From contig DAIUDK010000091.1 in NCBI GenBank assembly GCA_036845725.1, positions 1 through 22,754 on the forward strand: DNA of 22,754 nucleotides, written 5' to 3'. Under the pieces are notes generated by a model, which was not told the DNA's origin, did no database searches, and saw nothing but the letters and a program-made list of their open reading frames with translations. The stretch is from DSWT01 sp036845725 (GTDB taxonomy: Bacteria > Chloroflexota > Anaerolineae > B4-G1 > SLSP01). Below, piece after piece: positions 1 through 7,223 of this stretch. The translations under genes were made by a program, and so were the position numbers. Every line of letters begins with the position of its first letter. The stretch's first letter is position 1.

Positions 1-358
1 GGACTCGCCTTAATTGGCGAAGGTATTGATTCTTATGACAGGTTTTCTTTGTGCGAAACCAATGGATGAATCCCTCCCCTACTCACACACCGAAGCCAGA
101 TGGCACTCGATTTTCGCTACGCTCGCAGGAATTTGCTTCACCGTAGGGATTCTCTGGTACTTGCTCGTGTCTTCTCATCCTTACGCGCGGTGGTTTCATC
201 TGGGATTTCTGATACTGATCGTAGGGAGTTCGTTACTCTTCGGGCTTGCCGAGAACGGAGTCGTGGGGCTAGGCAAAGGGGTGGCTCAGAGGATACTGTA
301 TATCGGCAGTTTCATCTGGTTGCTTGTGGGGCGATGGTCGAGCCTCCCTCTTGTTTGA
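1..358 (+). pseudogene. DUF998-like membrane protein, 5'-truncated and apparently frameshifted
   Basis: The C-terminal part of a multi-pass membrane protein. From the ATG at 62 the frame reads MDESLPYSHTEARWHSIF, then about three hydrophobic helices, ending at TGA 356-358. The pattern of an acidic loop followed by W/L-H and helices resembles DUF998 proteins, usually about 200 residues. The frame carrying these helices has a stop at 11-13. A different frame, open from base 1, reads GLALIGEGIDSYDR, as expected for the preceding helix of the same family. The two join if one T is removed from the TTTT run at 43-46 (giving ...SYDR-FLCAKPMDES...). I therefore read it as one gene with a +1 insertion, either real decay or a base-call error. 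Family assignment is by pattern only. The alternative is an intact short protein starting at 14 (TTG), 35 or 62. Confidence 0.45.
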
Positions 359-488
359 GGGTACTGCCAACGAGTAACAGTTGTGTTGTTCTTTACCGTA
401 GCATAGACAAATGTCATCAAAACGCCGCCCAACAAGGAAAATTTGATTTGAGAAAGTGATTGCCATAGATGTAGGTTTGAAGGAGACC

Positions 489-947
489 ATGAAAACAAAC
501 TATAGACGTACCCAATATGGGATTTTAATGTTTCTCGTTTTCTTGTTAACAGGGATTCTGATAGCAGTAGTAGCACTAAGGATGCTCGCTGAAGACCGAG
601 TTCCATCTGCTATTTTGATGGTTGGGGTTTGTCTCTTTGGGCTTTTGATGTTTTACTCTCTCACAGTTGAGATATCGGAAGAGAAACTCAGATTCTGGTT
701 TGGCATAGGTATTATTCAGAAGACAATTGCTCTGAGTGAAATTCAATCTACGAAAGAAATAAAAAATCCCTGGTACTATTTTTGGGGAGTAAAATCAATC
801 CCAGGCGGCTGGTTTTATGCTATCGCACCTGGGACTGCCGTGGAAATTGAGCTTGGAGATGGCAGAATAATTCAACTTGGAACCAACCAGCCCAAACAAC
901 TTAATCAGGCTATTGAAACTGCAAGGCGACGAGAACGCAATAATTGA
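489..947 (+). CDS. small membrane protein with PH-like (bPH) cytoplasmic domain
   Basis: A 152-residue protein. I chose ATG 489 over the in-frame GTG 456 because GAAGGAG (479-485) lies just upstream and the N-terminus then becomes a typical K/R-rich MKTNYRRTQYG leading into a helix. Two hydrophobic helices (about residues 10-30 and 37-57) are followed by a beta-rich segment beginning LTVEISEEKLRFWFG and ending EIELGDGRIIQLGTNQP. That layout is characteristic of bacterial PH-domain or DUF304-like membrane proteins. No catalytic motif is visible and the function is unknown. The gene is clearly AT-richer than the genes to its right, with many AAA/ATT/GAA codons, which suggests accessory or recently acquired DNA. 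The gap 359-488 on its left shows no convincing gene or hairpin. Confidence 0.6.
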   Translation: MKTNYRRTQYGILMFLVFLLTGILIAVVALRMLAEDRVPSAILMVGVCLFGLLMFYSLTVEISEEKLRFWFGIGIIQKTIALSEIQSTKEIKNPWYYFWGVKSIPGGWFYAIAPGTAVEIELGDGRIIQLGTNQPKQLNQAIETARRRERNN

Positions 948-1006
948 TCTTTGACACAATAGTGAAGGTAAACCAATAGAGAACGAACAGAAACTGTAAG
1001 GTCAAA

Positions 1007-1846
1007 ATGCTCTCACTTACAAAACGGATTGGTACATTTCACACTCGGGATGGCGCAGTATTGTACTATATGACCCTCGGTAGCGGCGATTCCCCAATCG
1101 CCGTCATTCCAGGCGCAAGTGATGGTCTGGCCACGCTTGATCAGACGGCAACCCGGTTGTCACTCTACTTCGCCAAACGCCAAAAGCATTACCGGCTCCT
1201 CATACTCAGCCGCCGCCAACCCGTGCCTGACCATTTTGGCCTGGAGCATCATGCCGAGGACATGCTGGAGGTGATGCGCTCGTTAAAGTGGCCCGCGTGC
1301 ATCCTGGAATGTAACTCAGCGGGAGGCCCAATCGGTCAACACATAGCTATTCGTTCGCCAGAGCAGGTGCGTGGCTTGATCCTAAGCTCAACACTCCATC
1401 GCTCAAACTCCAAGACTGGATCTGTCGTGCAATACTGGCTCGATTTGATAACCCGGCAGAAGTGGGCAGAGTTCACTTGGAGTTCAATCAAACTGACATT
1501 TCGGCCAAGGACTGTCCGTCGGTATGGATTATTCAGGCCACTCTTATCATGGCTGTCGCCGCCGCCGAGAGACCCCACCCGGATTCGTCATGTGCTCCAG
1601 GAGTTGCTCGACTTCGATAACCGGCCTCTTTTGCCGGCAATCGCCTGTCCGACGCTTGTTACAGGGGGCACTGAAGATCAGATTGTTCCCGCTGAAATTC
1701 AGACCGAAATGGCCGGGCTGATTCCCAACAGCCAACTGGAACTATATGATGGATACGGACACGCTAATGACCAGGAAAATCCTGCCTATGAGCGAGACGT
1801 TTTCGCTTTCTCGCAAATCTGCTTCACCGACTCGCCCGCGGACTAA
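1007..1846 (+). CDS. alpha/beta-fold hydrolase
   Basis: A 279-residue alpha/beta hydrolase, substrate unknown. The nucleophile elbow is ECNSAGG, with Ser104 as the likely nucleophile and Cys in place of the first Gly of the usual G-x-S-x-G. The acid is probably Asp224 in GGTEDQIVP, and the base His252 in DGYGHANDQENP, so the order Ser-Asp-His and the spacing are family-typical. The segment at 131-195, between the elbow and the acid, would form the cap. No signal peptide is present, so it is probably cytoplasmic. The Shine-Dalgarno is weak (TAAGGT before ATG 1007). A TTGACA lies at 951-956 but no good -10 follows it. The gene ends 28 bases before a strong inverted repeat. Esterase, lactonase or haloperoxidase-like activities cannot be told apart from sequence alone. 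Confidence 0.85.
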   Translation: MLSLTKRIGTFHTRDGAVLYYMTLGSGDSPIAVIPGASDGLATLDQTATRLSLYFAKRQKHYRLLILSRRQPVPDHFGLEHHAEDMLEVMRSLKWPACILECNSAGGPIGQHIAIRSPEQVRGLILSSTLHRSNSKTGSVVQYWLDLITRQKWAEFTWSSIKLTFRPRTVRRYGLFRPLLSWLSPPPRDPTRIRHVLQELLDFDNRPLLPAIACPTLVTGGTEDQIVPAEIQTEMAGLIPNSQLELYDGYGHANDQENPAYERDVFAFSQICFTDSPAD

Positions 1847-1874
1847 CAAGCGCGAACCCTGAAGTCAAACACAA

Positions 1875-1905
1875 ACCGCCGGTGGCCTGTCAGGCCACCG
1901 GCGGT
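1875..1905. terminator. bidirectional terminator between convergent genes
   Basis: A perfect 15-base GC-rich inverted repeat: arm ACCGCCGGTGGCCTG at 1875-1889, a single T at 1890, then its complement at 1891-1905. In RNA it would fold with a small loop at the centre. It sits between the plus-strand hydrolase (stop 1846) and the minus-strand DUF4340 gene (stop 1936). The flanks are T-containing in both directions (CGTTT on plus, TTGTGTTTG on minus), so it can serve both genes. Confidence 0.75.
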
Positions 1906-1935
1906 CGTTTATGTGGTAAGCCACGTCCGTGGCGG

Positions 1936-2892
1936 CTACGGCTGCGGTGTCGGCGTCGGCGTGGGTTGTTGCAGGAACGCCGCGCGGTCGTTCTCGATCA
2001 GGGTTTTGACGTTGTACTCGGTCACGGCGACGTAGTACGGCGACTCCGACGCTTTGATGGCGTAGTTGCTGCCGTCGAACTTGGCGCCGACGCGCAACGT
2101 GGTGACGCTGCCATCCTCCATCGTGAGCGTGACGGTCGCGGCGGGTGCGGCGAGGCCGTAGCTGGCCTCATCCGTCAGCCCGAGCGGGCGCTGGAGCGTG
2201 ATGCGGGTGGCTTTGCTGACGATGTCGGCGGTCTGCGCCGGAGCGACAATTTCATCGGCTGCCAGATCGGCTAATGTCCACGTATCATCCTCGGTCTTGA
2301 CGAACTTGAAGAAGCCGTTGGCGTTCTGCAACGTGATCTCCGTCACCGTGGCCGCGTCGATGGTGCGGTAGCTTGTATCCACCCACGAGGTCGCCGCGGT
2401 GTTCAGCTCCCACGTCGAAAGGGCGGCGGTGAGGTAGGTCTCGGCTTGCCCGGCCACACGGAAGTGCGTCGCGGTATAGCGCGGCGAGCTGCCCAGATAG
2501 AGCGTGTGCGTCGTGCCGTCCTTCATCCCGACATCGATGCGGCGCACGAAGCCATTGTCGGCGACCTGAAGCGCCTTGTGGCTGCTTTCGGTGCGCGCCA
2601 CGAGGGTCGCCGTGTCCAGTTGGGTGAACTTGTCGAGAAACGGCGTGATCGAGCTGGCCCGCGCGGGATAGTCACCCGCTTCGGCCAGGGTCCAGTTCTC
2701 GCCGGAGCGGCGCAGGACGATGCGCGCGCCCTGGTCGTCGGTGATGGTCAGGGCGACAATGTCCTCGACTTTGAGGTCCGGGAATACCGGCTGCGCAGCG
2801 CCGGCGCTGCCCGAGCGCGGCCAAAACGTAATCACACCAAGGATAATTTGAACGACCAGAATACCGGCCAGGATTTGTTGATGGCGTTTCAT
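1936..2892 (-). CDS. DUF4340 domain protein, membrane-anchored partner of the ABC exporter
   Basis: A 318-residue protein with one N-terminal hydrophobic helix (about residues 7-24, ILAGILVVQIILGVITFW), so it is probably membrane-anchored and mostly extracytoplasmic. The body is beta-rich with repeated units of the DUF4340 type: ALTITDDQGARIVLRRSGENWTLA, then a VEITLQ/FKFVKTEDDTWTL-like copy and a final YGLAAPAATVTLTMEDGSVTTLRVG unit. It ends in a Pro/Thr tail (PTPTPTPQP). Its ATG overlaps the stop of the upstream fusion permease gene (ATGA, 2889-2892), and a strong GGAGGTGG Shine-Dalgarno lies just before it, so translation is probably coupled. DUF4340 genes commonly follow GldF/GldG-like ABC genes. 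The molecular role is unknown; a structural or substrate-binding part of the exporter is inference. Confidence 0.85.
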   Translation of the reverse strand: MKRHQQILAGILVVQIILGVITFWPRSGSAGAAQPVFPDLKVEDIVALTITDDQGARIVLRRSGENWTLAEAGDYPARASSITPFLDKFTQLDTATLVARTESSHKALQVADNGFVRRIDVGMKDGTTHTLYLGSSPRYTATHFRVAGQAETYLTAALSTWELNTAATSWVDTSYRTIDAATVTEITLQNANGFFKFVKTEDDTWTLADLAADEIVAPAQTADIVSKATRITLQRPLGLTDEASYGLAAPAATVTLTMEDGSVTTLRVGAKFDGSNYAIKASESPYYVAVTEYNVKTLIENDRAAFLQQPTPTPTPQP

Positions 2893-5840
2893 TGTTCCAC
2901 CTCCTCAGACGAAGCCGCATCGCGCTCTGGTCTGGACACCTTTGCCGACCGTTGACGGCCGATCGCTGACGGCTTAATCAGTTCCATCGGCTGCTCATTG
3001 CGGCGCCGCATGGCCACGAAACCGCCGATCCCCAACAGGGCCAGGAGCGCCACACCGTAGTTGAGAATTTCCCAGAACGACTGCCCGCTCTCTTCCATAT
3101 CGGCCAGGACGCGGCTTTCGCTCCCGCGCGCCTGGATTTCCAGCAGGTCGAGGTCTTCGGTGGCCCAGGCGACGGCGTTCTTCACGAATTGCAGCGAGTT
3201 GAGATAACTGTCGCCGGACATCGAGCTGGAAATCTGGAAGACGATGTCGTCCACAAATTCTGCGCTGCCGACGACGAGCAGGCGCGCCGTCTCCGGCGAT
3301 TTGTCAATCGTGCCGGGGTTCGTCGTGGGGGCTGCCGGACCTTCTTCAGTCCCTTCTGTCTGTGCTGTTTCGAACGGTGATGCCTTCCCGGCAAAGTAGC
3401 TGTCGAACGTCCCCTGAACAGAAACAGCCAGGGTGTAAACTTGTGTGGAAGAGGGCTGCGCAAATCCACTCTCCGGATAGAGGGCGAAATCGGGCTGGAT
3501 GTTCGTGGGATCGCTTTGGAACCATGCCCCCGACGTCGAGGACAGCAGCACTTCGACCTCACGCTCCGCGTTTTTCTCTGGATTGACCTGAATGGGTGAG
3601 GGCCAGTTCAACGTGATGGCTGCCAGATTGGAGACAAGGGTGTTGTTCTTTGCCATCCCATCCGCGCGGACATCCACGAAGTAGGGATAGTTCAAGGCCT
3701 GGTATTCTTGAATCTGGTAGTCGCCCACCTGGCGGACGACCGGCATGGGGAACGGCTCGTTCTGCGAGTCGAGCACCATCCCTTGCTGCACCGTGATGCC
3801 GTAATGCTCCAGCAGTCCGGCGACGCCGTCCGTGATCAAACGCCCGGCGATGCCGCCAGCATAGGGGTCCTGCGCGATAACGGTGTTGCCCGCCGCCAGG
3901 AGCACCGTGCCGCCGCGCATCAGGTATTGGTCGATGGCGTACAGCTCCATATCGGTGAATCCCTGCGGAGCGATGATGAGCACCACGTCCACGTCGGGCG
4001 CGATATATCCTGTGCTCAGGTCGAGGTCGCGGACTTCGTACTCCTGTCGCAGCGCCTCGCGTACTTGATTCCACGATGAAAGCGGCTGGATGGTCTGTCC
4101 ATACATATCCGTTGTCGCTTCTGTCGACGGCGACCAGATGCCCACCACCTTGAGGAAGCCGGAGGACATGCGCTTGAGCGCGGATTCGACAGAGTTGCGG
4201 ACGTCGGCCTCACTCATTTCACCGGAGGGGAAGATCACACTCTCTTCGGTACCAGTTTTCATGACCATGTGCATATAGTACACGTCATTCGAGAACAGGG
4301 AGGCAGCGAACGGTTGGATGCCGTAGGTGTCGTAGAGCTCCTGCGGTGTCACGGGGCTGCCGGCCTGGGTCGGATCGACGACCGTATAGGTTAACTTGCC
4401 GTTGGATTGCGCCGCGATATCCTGCACCACCTTCTCCATCGTCGCCGGAATGTCGCCGAGCGTTTGAGGCATGGTATTGGGGGTAACGTAGATCGTCATC
4501 TCCACCGGATCGCTCAGCGAGGCGAGGACCATATCGACGCTTTGGAAGCCATACACCACCTTCTTGATGTTGCTGGTGAGATCGTATTCGAGATTGCGCA
4601 GTTGTACGTCGATGCCATTGCCTTCCTGCTTGACCTCGATCAGATCGTCAAAGCCCAGGGTGACGCTTTGGTCGCCATACTGGATGAGGATGTCGAAGTA
4701 CGAGTTGATAATTGAGGCTTCATAGCGCCCTGCGATTTGGAAGGGTGTGGGACTGATACCGTAGACCTGGTAGGCCTCGGCTTCCTTTTCCGATTCTTTA
4801 GCCGGGTCGATGATCTCCACCTGCACGCGCCCCTGCGAGGCGAGGGCGTATTCTTGTAGCATATCGCGCACTTTGGGGACCAGTGGAGCCAGCAGCGGGT
4901 GGGTGCGCTCGCTGAAATAACCACGAATCAGCAACGGCTCTTGCAGACCATCGAGGATGTTGCGTGTGGCTTTGGAGAGCGAATATTCCCGATACTGGGT
5001 CAAGTCGAGTCGCAGGCTGCGCAACGGGTACGCCCACACGTTGGCCACGAGCAAGTTCACGATGAGCAGCACAGAGGTGATAGCCAGGCCGCGCCGCTTG
5101 GGCAAGGTTTGCTCGCCTGTGCTCCAGCTCTTCGCTTTGAGCGACAGGACATTGAGCACGAGGAAGATGCCCGCGAGCGTGACGTAGTACAGCAGGTCGC
5201 GCAGGTCGATGACGCCGCGCTGGATGCTCTCGAAGCGGCTGCCCGCGCCGATCGCGCGCAGAATTTCGCCCAGCTCATTGCCCACAAAGTCGGTCACGCC
5301 GGTCGAACCGACGAGGTAGAACGCCCCGCACACCAGCACGGTGGAGATCAACGCCACGATCTGGTTGTCGGTGCGCGACGAGACGAACAGCCCGATAGCG
5401 GCGTAAGCGCCCGCCAGCAGGATGGCTGCCAGGTAGCCGCCGAAAACCGGCCCCCAGTCCAGGTTGCCGAGTATGGAGACAGTGACTGGAATGAAGAAGG
5501 TCAGCGCCAGGGCGATGCCGATCAACGCGACGACGGCGATGAACTTGCCGATGACCAGTTGCGTCGTCGAGACAGGCAGCGTCAGCAGGATTTCGAGCGT
5601 GCCGGCGCGCTGCTCCTCGCTCCACTGGCGCATCGTGAGCGCCGCCGCGATAAAGATCATCAGCACCGGCATCCAGCGGAAGAGCGGGCGTACGTCGGCG
5701 ATGCCGCGCGCGAAGAAGGTATCCACCCAGAAGAATGAGAACAGGGTCGCCACGAGGAACGCGCCGATGAAGATCATCGCCATCGGCGAGCCGAAGTAGC
5801 TGCGCAGTTCCTTGCGGGCGATTGTCAGGATTTGTTTCAT
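2889..5840 (-). CDS. GldF-GldG-like fusion: ABC-2 permease joined to extracytoplasmic auxiliary protein
   Basis: A 983-residue two-part protein. Residues 1-235 are an ABC-2 permease with six hydrophobic segments and the GldF/NosY-type hallmark RQWSEEQRAGTLEILLTLPV (71-90). Residues 250-275 form another helix. Then comes a GldG-like region starting LDLTQYREYSLSKATRNIL (278-296), a large extracytoplasmic part with DVDVVLIIAPQGFTDMEL (616-633) and RGGTVLLAAGN (642-652), a low-complexity acidic linker (825-845), and a final helix at about 924-944 followed by a basic tail. In gliding Bacteroidota GldF and GldG are separate proteins working with ATPase GldA; here they are one chain. It overlaps both neighbours by ATGA and has GGAGGTGG before its start. 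Substrate unknown; gliding itself is not implied. Confidence 0.88.
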   Translation of the reverse strand: MKQILTIARKELRSYFGSPMAMIFIGAFLVATLFSFFWVDTFFARGIADVRPLFRWMPVLMIFIAAALTMRQWSEEQRAGTLEILLTLPVSTTQLVIGKFIAVVALIGIALALTFFIPVTVSILGNLDWGPVFGGYLAAILLAGAYAAIGLFVSSRTDNQIVALISTVLVCGAFYLVGSTGVTDFVGNELGEILRAIGAGSRFESIQRGVIDLRDLLYYVTLAGIFLVLNVLSLKAKSWSTGEQTLPKRRGLAITSVLLIVNLLVANVWAYPLRSLRLDLTQYREYSLSKATRNILDGLQEPLLIRGYFSERTHPLLAPLVPKVRDMLQEYALASQGRVQVEIIDPAKESEKEAEAYQVYGISPTPFQIAGRYEASIINSYFDILIQYGDQSVTLGFDDLIEVKQEGNGIDVQLRNLEYDLTSNIKKVVYGFQSVDMVLASLSDPVEMTIYVTPNTMPQTLGDIPATMEKVVQDIAAQSNGKLTYTVVDPTQAGSPVTPQELYDTYGIQPFAASLFSNDVYYMHMVMKTGTEESVIFPSGEMSEADVRNSVESALKRMSSGFLKVVGIWSPSTEATTDMYGQTIQPLSSWNQVREALRQEYEVRDLDLSTGYIAPDVDVVLIIAPQGFTDMELYAIDQYLMRGGTVLLAAGNTVIAQDPYAGGIAGRLITDGVAGLLEHYGITVQQGMVLDSQNEPFPMPVVRQVGDYQIQEYQALNYPYFVDVRADGMAKNNTLVSNLAAITLNWPSPIQVNPEKNAEREVEVLLSSTSGAWFQSDPTNIQPDFALYPESGFAQPSSTQVYTLAVSVQGTFDSYFAGKASPFETAQTEGTEEGPAAPTTNPGTIDKSPETARLLVVGSAEFVDDIVFQISSSMSGDSYLNSLQFVKNAVAWATEDLDLLEIQARGSESRVLADMEESGQSFWEILNYGVALLALLGIGGFVAMRRRNEQPMELIKPSAIGRQRSAKVSRPERDAASSEEVEQ

Positions 5841-6787
5841 TGAGCCACCTCCGCCGTCGCCAGTTCGTTGAAGACCGTTTCGAGCGTGCGCACATCGCGT
5901 CGTAGCTCGCGGAGCGGCCAGTTATGTTCGCGCGCCAACCCGTAAATGGCGGGGCACAAATCGTTGCGGTCTGTGGCACCCTCTGGCGCTTTGCGACCAA
6001 GCACGCGATAGGCCGGGAAGCCATCGTGGCTCTTGAATGGCCCCACGCCCTGCACCTGCGGCAGACGTTGGAGCAAGTCCTGCGCCTCGGGCGGGCGTTG
6101 TTCCAGCACCAACACGGCGTCGGACGTGGCCTCGAGTTCGGAGAGGCGCGCGTCGGCCTTCACCTGGCCGTTCATCAGGATGATCACGCGGTCGCAGAGG
6201 GCTTCGACTTCCGAGAGGATGTGCGTGGAGAACAACACCGTGCTGTGCTCGGCCAACCGGCGGATCAGATTGCGGATCTCGACGATTTGGGTGGGATCGA
6301 GGCCCACGGTCGGCTCGTCCAGGATCAGCAGGCGCGGTTTGTGCAGGATGGCCTGCGCCAGTCCCACGCGCTGCCGGAAGCCCTTGCTCAGGTGTGCTAT
6401 GGGGCGGGTGAGGTGCTCTTGCAGTCCGGTAGCGTAGATCGCCTCGGAGAGTAGCGCTGTCTGGTCGGTCTCCGGGATTTGGCGCAGGTCGACCATCATC
6501 TTGAGATACGCCTGCACCGACAGCTCCGGATACAGCGGCGCGGTTTCCGGCAGGTAGCCGATCTGCGCCTGCACCTCGCGGGTGTGTTCGAGCACGTCCA
6601 GGTCATTGATCAGCGCCGTCCCCGCATCGGGCTGCAGGTAGCCGGTGAGAATTTTGATGATCGTCGTTTTCCCGGCTCCGTTCGGCCCCAGCATCCCGAC
6701 GATTTCCCCGCTGGCGATGTTGAAGGAAACATCGCGTAGGGCTTCGACGTCACCATACGATTTGGATAAATTCGAGACATCAATCAT
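5837..6787 (-). CDS. ABC transporter ATP-binding protein (GldA-like)
   Basis: A 316-residue ATPase that powers the fusion permease encoded next to it. Walker A is GPNGAGKT (34-41), the Q-loop region reads QIGYLPETAPLYPEL, the signature is LSKGFRQR (133-140), Walker B is LLILDEP (153-159), the D-loop GLDP follows, and the switch His is His189 (FSTHIL). The C-terminal 100 residues match the accessory domain of ABC-2 exporter ATPases. The frame stays open upstream to 6985, but I chose ATG 6787: AAGGAGGAG sits at ideal distance and the domain starts at once (MIDVSNLSKSYG). The upstream extension would cross the leader hairpin and shows no conserved content. It is the first gene of the operon. Confidence 0.93.
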   Translation of the reverse strand: MIDVSNLSKSYGDVEALRDVSFNIASGEIVGMLGPNGAGKTTIIKILTGYLQPDAGTALINDLDVLEHTREVQAQIGYLPETAPLYPELSVQAYLKMMVDLRQIPETDQTALLSEAIYATGLQEHLTRPIAHLSKGFRQRVGLAQAILHKPRLLILDEPTVGLDPTQIVEIRNLIRRLAEHSTVLFSTHILSEVEALCDRVIILMNGQVKADARLSELEATSDAVLVLEQRPPEAQDLLQRLPQVQGVGPFKSHDGFPAYRVLGRKAPEGATDRNDLCPAIYGLAREHNWPLRELRRDVRTLETVFNELATAEVAQ

Positions 6788-6840
6788 AGACTCCTCCTTG
6801 CGAATAACAAATGGCAAATGGCAAGTCGTGCTGACGTGAA

Positions 6841-6889
6841 AAAGAGCAAAGCTGGCCGTAGTGTATCCTACGTATAAGCTTCGCTCTTT
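6841..6889 (-). promoter_or_regulatory. leader hairpin with U tract ahead of the ABC operon (attenuator-like)
   Basis: Arms of 13 bases at 6841-6853 and 6877-6889 enclose a nested 5-base pair (CGTAG 6857-6861 with CTACG 6868-6872). On the plus strand there is one A-C mismatch. On the minus-strand RNA that position becomes a G-U pair, so the outer stem is continuous only in the orientation of the ABC operon. In the same orientation the stem ends GCUCUUUUUC, a U5 run as in an intrinsic terminator. It lies between the promoter (6931-6958) and ATG 6787, so it would be in the 5' leader. No T-box GGNACC motif or recognised riboswitch core is seen. Confidence 0.55.
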
Positions 6890-6930
6890 GATTTCCGGCG
6901 ACTCTGTACCGGTGGGCGCAGCACGGTGAC

Positions 6931-6958
6931 ATGGTAATGAACGTGAGAGAATTGTCAA
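6931..6958 (-). promoter_or_regulatory. sigma70-type promoter of the ABC operon
   Basis: Read on the minus strand: a perfect -35 TTGACA (6958-6953), a 16-base spacer, and a -10 TACCAT (6936-6931) with four of six consensus bases. The start of transcription would fall near 6924, giving a leader of about 135 bases before ATG 6787 that contains the hairpin 6841-6889. Confidence 0.5.
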
Positions 6959-7068
6959 GGTTGGTATGTCACACGTCACTCCCAAGGATACTACATTCTG
7001 GCTTGAGCGTCTTTAAGGAGAACTTAGACCAACCTTAAGAAGAGTTTATCTGTAAAGGGAGTTGGCGG

Positions 7069-7094
7069 TTTGGGGACGGGGCCTCGTCCCCAAA
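7069..7094. repeat. GC-rich hairpin in the htpG upstream region
   Basis: Perfect 10-base arms TTTGGGGACG (7069-7078) and CGTCCCCAAA (7085-7094) with a GGGCCT loop. No T tract follows directly on either strand. It may be a dispersed intergenic repeat or a barrier between the two divergent promoters; its role is not evident. Confidence 0.5.
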
Positions 7095-7118
7095 TCTTCA
7101 ACCCCTGAATTTATGCTA

Positions 7119-7163
7119 TGTTAATGCCTTGCTAATCTTATTCTAATGGATGGCGATTAAAAT
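7119..7163 (+). promoter_or_regulatory. htpG: three 11-base-phased boxes and -10 upstream of htpG
   Basis: TGTTAAT (7119-7125), TGCTAAT (7130-7136) and TTCTAAT (7141-7147) are three direct repeats with an exact period of 11 bases. A possible -10 TAAAAT follows at 7158-7163. There is no good TTGACA at the matching -35 position. Direct repeats at 11-base spacing are typical of binding sites for OmpR/PhoB-family response regulators, which replace or support a poor -35. The regulator is not identified in the window. Confidence 0.4.
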
Positions 7164-7223
7164 GGTAAAGTAGTAACTTTCAACGTGCAACCCGCACCTT
7201 GATACTATTTTGAGGAGGTACAG

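Larger units (their letters stand above)
6788..7223. other. divergent control region between the ABC operon and htpG
   Basis: A stretch of 436 bases without a gene. Going right it holds: an 8-base tandem copy of AAATGGCA near 6809-6824; the leader hairpin 6841-6889; a minus-strand promoter 6931-6958; a short TTAAGG/CCTTAA inverted pair (7013-7038); a GC-rich hairpin 7069-7094; three phased TAAT boxes 7119-7147; a possible -10 TAAAAT at 7158-7163; and the htpG Shine-Dalgarno (GAGGAGG). No CIRCE-type heat-shock operator (TTAGCACTC-N9-GAGTGCTAA) is present. Confidence 0.6.

Noticed and set aside
269..606. Two short minus-strand frames across the gap 359-488
   Set aside because: Neither has a ribosome site or protein-like pattern; both oppose better plus-strand genes.
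948..1006. TTGACA at 951-956 considered as a promoter of the hydrolase gene
   Set aside because: No acceptable -10 lies 16-18 bases downstream (CAATAG/AATAGA); too weak to list.
4899..5738. A 279-residue plus-strand frame inside the fusion permease gene
   Set aside because: Antisense shadow with Gln/Arg/Asp-rich, non-protein-like composition.
6788..6985. A 66-residue N-terminal extension of the ABC ATPase
   Set aside because: It would cross the leader hairpin and the promoter, shows no conserved residues, and a strong AAGGAGGAG ribosome site serves ATG 6787.
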